From an uncultured Clostridia bacterium (lineage in GTDB: Bacteria; Bacillota; Clostridia; Christensenellales; Aristaeellaceae), in assembly GCA_945877525.1 (NCBI GenBank), contig CAMDVP010000152.1, positions 1 through 7,314 of the forward strand: a DNA stretch of 7,314 nt, read 5' to 3'. The notes beneath the pieces were generated by a model. The model was not told where the DNA came from and made no database searches. It was given only the letters and a program-made list of their open reading frames with translations. Positions 1-4,789 of the stretch are shown one piece after another (within the stretch, counting starts at the first letter, position 1; the number at the start of each line of letters is the position of its first letter). The position numbers and the translations under genes are program-made.

Positions 1-1
1 C

Positions 2-829
2 TCCGGCATGCTGGACGCGCTGCGCTCCAATACCAACTACCTCAGCCGCTCCAAGCAGGAATACCTGGTGCTCAGCGGCTCCAACATCATCTACAACGCC
101 AAGCTGGACGACCTGGTGCGCTTCCACATTGATTCCGGCGCGGACATCACCATGATGTACACTAAGGATCCCTCTATGCTGCGGGATGAATACGGCACCT
201 ACATTGCCGTGAACGAGGCGGGCGAGGTTGTCGACATGGAGGTTGACCCCACCCATCCCACCCACGAGAATTCCGCCATGGACGTGCTGGTGATGAAGCG
301 TGAGCTGCTGCGCTCTCTGGCCGACCAGGGCGTGGCCCACGGTCAGCACGACATGAACCGCGACGTGCTTGTCCGCGCGGTGGCCGAGGGCAAGCTGCGG
401 GTCAACGCCTATGAGTACACCGGGCCCTGCTGGCGCATGGACTCTGTGCAGAGCTACTTCAAGTTCAACATGGATGTGCTGGACACGGAGAAGCGCCGCG
501 AGCTGTTCCCGGCGAATCTGCCTGTGTACACCAAGGTGCGCGACGAGATGCCCGCCCGCTACGGCGACGATGTAAGTGTGGTGAACTCTCTGGTGGCCGA
601 CGGCTGCGTGATTGAAGGCACCGTGGAAAACAGCATCCTGTTCCGCGGCGTGCATATCGCCCCCGGCGCGCATGTGAAGAACTGCATCATCATGCAGGAC
701 GGCTATGTGCATTCCGGCGCGTACATCGAGAACTGCATCCTGGACAAGCAGGCTGTCATCAAGCGCAACGCACGCCTCATCGGCCCCGCTGCCTATCCCA
801 TCGTCATCGCCAAGAACGTGGTTATCTAA
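2..829 (+). CDS. glgD: Glucose-1-phosphate adenylyltransferase subunit GlgD, 3' part (5' end outside window)
   Basis: GlgD is the regulatory partner of the catalytic subunit GlgC; together they make ADP-glucose from glucose-1-phosphate and ATP in the cytoplasm, the committed step of glycogen synthesis in many Bacillota. The frame is open from base 2, so roughly the first 95 residues of a protein usually near 370 aa are missing. The visible part starts in the nucleotidyltransferase fold with LDALRSNTNYL and EYLVLSGSNIIYN, continues to the GlgD-like stretch YTGPCWRMDSVQSYFKFNMDVLD, and ends in a left-handed beta-helix of hexapeptide-like repeats (about bases 570-815). Where catalytic GlgC proteins carry GDHIY, this protein reads GSNII, so the catalytic Asp is replaced; that fits GlgD rather than GlgC. 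It ends in TAA, 130 bases before glgA. glgC would be expected just upstream, outside the window. The family call is firm. Confidence 0.93.
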   Translation, partial: SGMLDALRSNTNYLSRSKQEYLVLSGSNIIYNAKLDDLVRFHIDSGADITMMYTKDPSMLRDEYGTYIAVNEAGEVVDMEVDPTHPTHENSAMDVLVMKRELLRSLADQGVAHGQHDMNRDVLVRAVAEGKLRVNAYEYTGPCWRMDSVQSYFKFNMDVLDTEKRRELFPANLPVYTKVRDEMPARYGDDVSVVNSLVADGCVIEGTVENSILFRGVHIAPGAHVKNCIIMQDGYVHSGAYIENCILDKQAVIKRNARLIGPAAYPIVIAKNVVI

Positions 830-837
830 AATTTTAC

Positions 838-866
838 TTGCAAAAGCCGCGCCATTCAGGTATCAT
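838..866 (+). promoter_or_regulatory. Candidate sigma-A-type promoter for glgA
   Basis: A TTGCAA box at 838-843 and a TATCAT box at 861-866 are separated by exactly 17 bases. They match the vegetative consensus at 4 of 6 and 5 of 6 positions. Transcription would start near 873, about 87 bases before the glgA start codon. The first half of the spacer is the left arm of the inverted repeat at 846-887. This would let glgA be transcribed independently of glgD. It is a sequence-only prediction. Confidence 0.45.
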
Positions 867-887
867 AAGGGGTACCGATGGCGCGGC
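846..887 (+). repeat. Inverted repeat / hairpin between glgD and glgA
   Basis: GCCGCGCCAT (846-855) pairs perfectly with ATGGCGCGGC (878-887). A further 4 bp stem forms inside it, GGTA (859-862) with TACC (873-876), leaving a small asymmetric bulge and a loop at 863-872. The right arm is followed by CCTTGTATG, not a U-run, so it is a poor intrinsic terminator in the + direction. It could still weaken read-through from glgD, stabilise an mRNA end, or act as a DNA operator, because it surrounds the predicted -10 box. The structure is visible in the sequence; the role is open. Confidence 0.6.
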
Positions 888-944
888 CCTTGTATGAAAT
901 GGCTGGATTGGGCGAAAAACGCGCGTTTTGAGCAAGAATCCTTT

Positions 945-950
945 AGGAGG
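945..950 (+). promoter_or_regulatory. Ribosome binding site that fixes the glgA start
   Basis: A perfect AGGAGG lies 9 bases before the GTG at 960. The protein from that GTG begins VKILFTASECVPF, the usual glycogen synthase N-terminus. An in-frame ATG at 894 would add 22 residues (MKWLDWAKNARFEQ...) and has no comparable ribosome binding site, so the GTG is preferred. Confidence 0.85.
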
Positions 951-959
951 CTGTTGAGA

Positions 960-2771
960 GTGAAAATCCTTTTTACTGCAAGTGAATGCGTGCCCTTTGT
1001 CAAGACCGGCGGGTTGGCCGACGTGGTGGGCGCGCTGGCTCCTGTGCTGGCCAAGGAGGGTCATGATGTTCGTGTGATCCTGCCCCTGTACAGCGCCATT
1101 CCTGAAACGTGGACGGAAAAGATGACCCACGTTTGCGACTTTGAGGTGCAGCTGGGCTGGAGAAGGCAGTACTGCGGCATTGAAATGCTCCAGAAGGACG
1201 GCGTAACCTGGTATTTCATGGACAACAAGTATTACTTCGGCCGGCCCTACATCTACGGCCTGGGCGGCGATGAGTACGAGCGCTTCGGCTTCTTCTGCCG
1301 CGGCGCGCTCAATGCCCTGCCCCTGCTGGACTTCCAGCCCGATGTGATCCATGCCCATGACTGGCAGAGCGGCATGGTACCCGCCCTGCTGAAGATCCAG
1401 TACGCCCATCTGCCCTTCTTTGCGAACATCAAGACCATGTTCACCATTCACAACCTGCAGTATCAGGGCATTTTCGGCATCCGCGAGGTGCAGGATGTGC
1501 TGGGCCTGGGCGACAGCCTGTGGACTGGCGACAAGCTGGAGTGCTTTGGCTGCGCCAACTTCATGAAGGCCGCTCTGGTCTATGCTGATGTGATCACCAC
1601 CGTCAGCCCCTCCTATTCCGAGGAAATCCAGACCGCCTACTACGGCGAACGGCTGGACGGCCTGCTCCGCGCCCGCAAGAACAGCGTGTACGGCGTGCTG
1701 AACGGCATCGACATGGTGGATTACGATCCTGCTACTGACAAGCGCATCGCCGCCACCTATACCCCCGATGATCTGGCGGGCAAGGCGGCCTGCAAGCGCG
1801 ACCTGCAGGAGAAGCTGGGTCTCGAGATTCGCCCGGACGTGCCCGTCATCGGCATGGTTGGCCGCCTGAGCAGCCAGAAGGGCCTCGACCTGGTGGACTA
1901 CATCATCGGCGACCTGCTGAACCATGACGTGCAGCTGGTGGTGCTGGGCATGGGCGAAAGCCGCTATGTGAACCTGTTCAGCTGGGCGGAGGGCGCCTAC
2001 AAGGGCCGGGTGGCCGCGCGCTTTACCATGGATCATGCCCTGGCCCATCAGATCTACGCGGGCTGCGACATGTTCCTCATGCCCAGCCAGTTTGAGCCCT
2101 GCGGTCTGAGCCAGCTGATTGCCCTGCGCTACGGCACAGTGCCGATTGTCCGCGAAACCGGCGGCCTGCGCGACACGGTGCTGTCCTACAACGAGTATAC
2201 CGATGCCGGCAACGGCTTCTCCTTCTTCAACTATAACGCCCATGACATGCTCCATACCATCGAGCGGGCGGTGGATTACTATCACAACCACAAGGATGTG
2301 TGGGCCAAGCTGCAGCATCGCGGCATGACCGGCGATTACAGCTGGACCAACTCGGCCGGCAAGTATCTGGAGATGTACAAGGCGCTGGTGGCCGGCAACG
2401 AACAGAAGGAAGTGGCCGCGCCCACCGAGCCCAACCCCGTGGTGGTTGAAGCCCCTGCCGAAGCTGCTGAGCCCGCCGTGGAGGAGGCCCCCAAGGCCAG
2501 GAAGCCCCGCGCACCCCGCAAGCCCAAGGCTGAAGTCGAGACGGCCGAAAAGCCCACCCGCAAGCCCCGGGCCAAGAAGGTGAAGGAAGAGGCTCCTGCC
2601 GAGGTTCCTGCGGAGGCACCCGCTGAGGTTCCTGCCGAGGCCCCTGCGAAAAAGCGTGGCCGCAAGCCCAAGGCGGCTGTTGAAGCTCCTGTCGATATGC
2701 CCGCCGAGGCTCCCGTCAAGAAGCCCCGCACTCCCCGCAAGAAGAAGTTCGAGGAAACCCCTGCAGAGTAA
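960..2771 (+). CDS. glgA: Glycogen synthase GlgA with long Ala/Pro/Lys-rich C-terminal tail
   Basis: GlgA is a GT5-family, GT-B-fold glucosyltransferase that transfers glucose from ADP-glucose to the non-reducing end of alpha-1,4-glucan in the cytoplasm. From GTG 960 the product is 603 aa. The N-terminal Rossmann domain has the ADP-glucose-binding KTGGL motif (K15), IHAHDWQSG (D134) and FTIHNLQYQG (H164). The C-terminal domain has GRLSSQKG (R302, K307) and EPCGLSQL (E379). These fall within two or three residues of the active-site positions known for E. coli GlgA, so the core is intact. The core ends near residue 480, the normal family length. Residues about 481-603 are low complexity: PAEVPAEA-type units alternating with basic patches such as KKRGRKPKAA (from K564) and RKPRAPRKPK. 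No stop or frameshift separates tail from core. The gene follows glgD on the same strand and ends before a strong terminator. Function of the core is certain; the role of the tail is unknown. Confidence 0.95.
   Translation: MKILFTASECVPFVKTGGLADVVGALAPVLAKEGHDVRVILPLYSAIPETWTEKMTHVCDFEVQLGWRRQYCGIEMLQKDGVTWYFMDNKYYFGRPYIYGLGGDEYERFGFFCRGALNALPLLDFQPDVIHAHDWQSGMVPALLKIQYAHLPFFANIKTMFTIHNLQYQGIFGIREVQDVLGLGDSLWTGDKLECFGCANFMKAALVYADVITTVSPSYSEEIQTAYYGERLDGLLRARKNSVYGVLNGIDMVDYDPATDKRIAATYTPDDLAGKAACKRDLQEKLGLEIRPDVPVIGMVGRLSSQKGLDLVDYIIGDLLNHDVQLVVLGMGESRYVNLFSWAEGAYKGRVAARFTMDHALAHQIYAGCDMFLMPSQFEPCGLSQLIALRYGTVPIVRETGGLRDTVLSYNEYTDAGNGFSFFNYNAHDMLHTIERAVDYYHNHKDVWAKLQHRGMTGDYSWTNSAGKYLEMYKALVAGNEQKEVAAPTEPNPVVVEAPAEAAEPAVEEAPKARKPRAPRKPKAEVETAEKPTRKPRAKKVKEEAPAEVPAEAPAEVPAEAPAKKRGRKPKAAVEAPVDMPAEAPVKKPRTPRKKKFEETPAE
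2400..2768 (+). other. Low-complexity, H1-like tail-coding region of glgA
   Basis: This codes for about 123 residues made almost only of Ala, Pro, Glu, Lys, Arg and Val. Acidic PAE-rich stretches alternate with basic stretches resembling the C-terminal tails of histone H1 or bacterial H1-like proteins. An 8-residue unit, PAEVPAEA, occurs twice in tandem (2595-2618 and 2619-2642), a 24-base repeat with several silent differences. The first is followed by another Pro and the second by PAKK. The segment is predicted to be disordered. Synonymous differences between the units argue that the repeat is maintained as protein sequence and is not a fresh replication slip. Confidence 0.8.
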
Positions 2772-2787
2772 TCCAGCGCACTGACTG

Positions 2788-2825
2788 CGGCGCATTCGTC
2801 CAACACGACGGATGCGCCGTTTTTA
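2788..2825 (+). terminator. Intrinsic terminator after glgA
   Basis: A 13 bp stem is formed by CGGCGCATTCGTC (2788-2800) and GACGGATGCGCCG (2807-2819), with one G-T pair and a 6-base CAACAC loop. TTTTTATT follows directly. It starts 16 bases after the glgA stop codon and separates glycogen synthesis from the hydrogenase operon. Confidence 0.93.
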
Positions 2826-2850
2826 TTGGATGATTTTTGCATATCTGCCG

Positions 2851-2879
2851 TTGACGAACGGAGGCTAAGACGGTATAAT
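2851..2879 (+). promoter_or_regulatory. Sigma-A-type promoter of the hydrogenase operon
   Basis: TTGACG (2851-2856) and TATAAT (2874-2879) are separated by 17 bases, giving 5 of 6 and 6 of 6 matches to the vegetative consensus. Start of transcription is expected near 2886, giving a leader of about 145 bases before the GTG at 3031. It sits directly after the glgA terminator in an AT-rich stretch and is the best promoter in the window. Confidence 0.85.
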
Positions 2880-2881
2880 CA

Positions 2882-2920
2882 CAACAAAAAATGTTGCCTT
2901 TTTATGCCGAAAAAAGTTGC
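2882..2920 (+). promoter_or_regulatory. Possible operator: small palindrome plus direct repeat at the transcription start
   Basis: CAACA (2882-2886) and TGTTG (2892-2896) form a 5-5-5 palindrome over the predicted transcription start. AAAAAATGTTGC (2886-2897) is followed by AAAAAAGTTGC (2910-2920), a direct repeat offset by 24 bases, a little over two helical turns. Such repeats next to a promoter can be regulator-binding sites. They do not match the Rex consensus (TTGTTAA, spacer, TTAACAA) in orientation. A-rich sequence can also repeat by chance, so confidence is low. Confidence 0.25.
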
Positions 2921-2956
2921 ACATTTACTATCTGTCAGCAGGAATCATCAAAACAG

Positions 2957-3008
2957 TTGTCGAATCGGTAATCGGAATGATAAATTCCTAACGATAATTT
3001 TTCGACAA
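2957..3008 (+). promoter_or_regulatory. Structured leader: nested inverted repeat upstream of the hydrogenase gene
   Basis: TTGTCGAA (2957-2964) is perfectly complementary to TTCGACAA (3001-3008). Inside it lie ATCG/CGAT (2964-2967 with 2992-2995) and GGAAT/ATTCC (2974-2978 with 2984-2988, loop GATAA). The T-rich right side leaves an internal loop. The folded element ends 8 bases before the GGGAGGAG ribosome binding site (3017-3024), so an RNA-level control on translation or stability is plausible. I do not recognise a known riboswitch class in it. A duplex DNA operator is the alternative. Confidence 0.4.
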
Positions 3009-3030
3009 TCTGACGCGGGAGGAGAAAATC

Positions 3031-4488
3031 GTGCCCAAGTTCGACACAAACGTTCAGGAGCTGAAGTACAAGGTGCTTCGTGAAGTAGCCCGCCTGGCCA
3101 GGGAAGACAGGCTGCGGGAGGGGCTGCTGAACATACCGGAAACCATCATTCCCGGTCCCCAGCCCACCATGCGCTGCTGCATCTACAAGGAACGGGCCAT
3201 CGTCACCCAGCGGGTGCAGATGGCCATGGGCGGACATCCCGGCCACACGACCCAGGTGGAGGTGCTGCCCATCGCCTGCGACGAGTGCCCTGTCAGTCAG
3301 GTAACCGTCAGCGACGCCTGCCGCGGCTGCATTGCCCACCGCTGCGCCAACGCCTGCCCCAAGGGCGCAATCTCCTTCCCGAACCATATGGCGGTCATCG
3401 ACCACGACAAGTGCATTGCCTGCGGACGCTGCGTGCAGGCCTGCCCGTACAGCGCCATCACCAAGAACGTCCGCCCCTGCGAGCGCGCCTGCAAGCCCGG
3501 GGCCATCAGCATGGACGAAAACAAGAAGGCCCATATTGACGAAAGCAAGTGCGTGAGCTGCGGCGCGTGCGTGTACCAGTGCCCCTTCGGCGCCATTGTG
3601 GACAGGAGTGAGATCCTGGACGTGGTGCAGCTGCTCAAGGACAGCCAGAAGGATGGCGGAGCGCCCCTGTACGCGGTGGTGGCGCCGTCCATCTCCGGCC
3701 AGTTCGCCGTGACCACCGGACAGGTGGTGTCTGCGCTGAAGGCCATGGGCTTCTACACCGTGCTGGAGGCTGCCCTGGGCGCGGACATGGTGGCCTATTT
3801 TGAGGCCCAGGAGCTGATGGAGAAGGGCTTCCTGACCAGCTCGTGCTGCCCGGCCTTTGTGACCTATATCCACAAGTTCTACCCCAAGATGGTGGAGCAC
3901 ATTTCCCACAACCTGTCGCCTATGGCCATGATGGGCAAGGTGATCAAGAAGGCGCATCCCGAGTGCAAGATCGTCTTTATTGGCCCGTGCGTGGCCAAGA
4001 AGGGCGAGGCCAAGCTGGACACGGTAAAGCCCTATATTGACGCGGTGCTGACCTTTGAAGAGCTGCAGGCCATGATCGACGCCTACGACATCGACCTGAA
4101 GGCCATGGAGGACGACGTGCTGAACAACGCCTCCTACTTCGGCCGGATTTTCGCCCGCAGCGGCGGACTGACCGACGCGGTGGCAGAGGCCTTCAAGGAA
4201 ATGGGCGTGACGCCGGATCAGTTTGAGCCCAAGGTGGCCACCTGCAGCGGCCTGGAGGAGTGCAAGCTGGCACTGCTCAAGGCGCAGAAGGGCATCCTGC
4301 CGGAGAACTTCATCGAAGGCATGGCCTGCGAGCAGGGCTGCATCGGCGGCCCCGGCTGCCTGACCCACGGCCCCAAGGAGAAGGCCGAGGTGGACAAGTA
4401 TGGCCGGCTGGCCCTGGAAAAGAAGCTCAAGGATTCCGTGATTGTGTTTGACGTACTGTGCGGCGACGAGAAGAAGCATGCCGAATAA
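3031..4488 (+). CDS. Monomeric [FeFe]-hydrogenase, group-B-like
   Basis: The predicted reaction is reversible reduction of protons to H2, with reduced ferredoxin as likely donor, in the cytoplasm. The GTG start lies 6 bases after GGGAGGAG; the product is 485 aa. The N-terminal ~190 residues hold 18 Cys: C49/C50, C83/C86, a C97-x2-C-x4-C-x3-C109 motif, two classical [4Fe-4S] motifs (C128/131/134/138 and C174/177/180/184) and C150/C154 between them. The catalytic domain has all three H-cluster signatures: L1 TSSCCPAF (C272, C273), L2 GPCVAKKGE (C320, K323, E326) and L3 MACEQGCIGGPG (M431, C433, C437). All four H-cluster ligands and the proton-relay Cys equivalent (C272) are present, so it should be active. 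TSSCCPAF instead of TSCCPGW, and the L3 form, fit group B (Clostridium pasteurianum CpIII type) better than bifurcating group A; no NADH-binding HydB-like gene is adjacent. It is the first gene of the operon. Maturases HydE, HydF and HydG are needed but not in this window. Exact electron partner is inferred. Confidence 0.92.
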   Translation: MPKFDTNVQELKYKVLREVARLAREDRLREGLLNIPETIIPGPQPTMRCCIYKERAIVTQRVQMAMGGHPGHTTQVEVLPIACDECPVSQVTVSDACRGCIAHRCANACPKGAISFPNHMAVIDHDKCIACGRCVQACPYSAITKNVRPCERACKPGAISMDENKKAHIDESKCVSCGACVYQCPFGAIVDRSEILDVVQLLKDSQKDGGAPLYAVVAPSISGQFAVTTGQVVSALKAMGFYTVLEAALGADMVAYFEAQELMEKGFLTSSCCPAFVTYIHKFYPKMVEHISHNLSPMAMMGKVIKKAHPECKIVFIGPCVAKKGEAKLDTVKPYIDAVLTFEELQAMIDAYDIDLKAMEDDVLNNASYFGRIFARSGGLTDAVAEAFKEMGVTPDQFEPKVATCSGLEECKLALLKAQKGILPENFIEGMACEQGCIGGPGCLTHGPKEKAEVDKYGRLALEKKLKDSVIVFDVLCGDEKKHAE

Positions 4489-4522
4489 TCCCGAAGGACG
4501 AATGAACAAGGAGGAAACAACG

Positions 4523-4774
4523 ATGGTCAAGGTCAGCATTTGCGTGGGTTCCGCCTGCCACATGAAGGGCGCCTACGCCACCACCCAGCTGTTCCAGGAG
4601 GAACTGAAGAAGTCCGGCGTGGCCGACAAGGTGGAGCTTTCCGCCAGCTTCTGCATGGGCGAGTGCAAGGACGGCCCCTGTGTGCGCATTGACGGGGTGA
4701 AGTTCCATCATGTGGATCAGGATCGCGTGGCCAGCCTGGTGCAGGAAGAAATTGTCCCCCGCGCCAACGCATAA
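4523..4774 (+). CDS. Thioredoxin-fold [2Fe-2S] ferredoxin (NuoE/HydC-like)
   Basis: An 83-aa protein consisting of a single thioredoxin-like [2Fe-2S] domain. Four Cys are placed as in NuoE C-terminal domains and HydC: CVGSAC (C7, C12) and CMGEC (C44, C48). A fifth, C53, lies in the GPCVRIDG segment. It probably carries electrons between redox proteins in the cytoplasm; the sandwich position between the two hydrogenase genes suggests that it serves one or both. The ATG at 4523 has AAGGAGG (4508-4514) 8 bases upstream. An in-frame ATG at 4502 would add seven residues but has a weaker, closer site. It lies 34 bases after the hydrogenase stop codon and 15 bases before hydS. The N-terminal helical bundle of full-length NuoE is absent, so this is the stand-alone short form. 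Confidence 0.9.
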   Translation: MVKVSICVGSACHMKGAYATTQLFQEELKKSGVADKVELSASFCMGECKDGPCVRIDGVKFHHVDQDRVASLVQEEIVPRANA

Positions 4775-4789
4775 GCGGAGGGCAGAAGC

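Noticed and set aside
894..959. N-terminal extension of GlgA from the in-frame ATG at 894
   Set aside because: The extra 22 residues are not typical of the family, and AGGAGG is correctly placed only for the GTG at 960.
834..2795. Very long open frame on the minus strand opposite glgA (653 codons)
   Set aside because: It is opposite a fully conserved glycogen synthase, has no recognisable domain, runs across the terminator region, and is a typical by-product of GC-rich codon bias.
2882..2903. Early attenuator: CAACA/TGTTG hairpin followed by five T
   Set aside because: The stem is only 5 bp and AT-rich, and its left arm lies at or before the predicted transcription start, so it would not be fully transcribed.
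2957..2985. Second promoter (TTGTCG with GATAAA or ATAAAT) inside the leader
   Set aside because: The match is weaker than the upstream TTGACG-TATAAT promoter, and the bases are better explained by the nested inverted repeat. It is not excluded.
2826..3083. Small + strand open frame (85 codons) between glgA and the hydrogenase
   Set aside because: It covers the promoter, leader and the hydrogenase start in another frame, has no ribosome binding site, and begins in the terminator tail.
960..4488. Functional link between glycogen synthesis and the hydrogenase operon because they are neighbours
   Set aside because: A strong terminator and a separate promoter divide them, so adjacency alone does not support joint control.
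2935..4563. Long open frame on the minus strand opposite the hydrogenase (542 codons)
   Set aside because: The product is His/Leu/Gly-rich with no domain, while the + strand codes for a hydrogenase with all H-cluster motifs. The same holds for the antisense frames at 4427-5374, 5561-6271 and 6268-7185.
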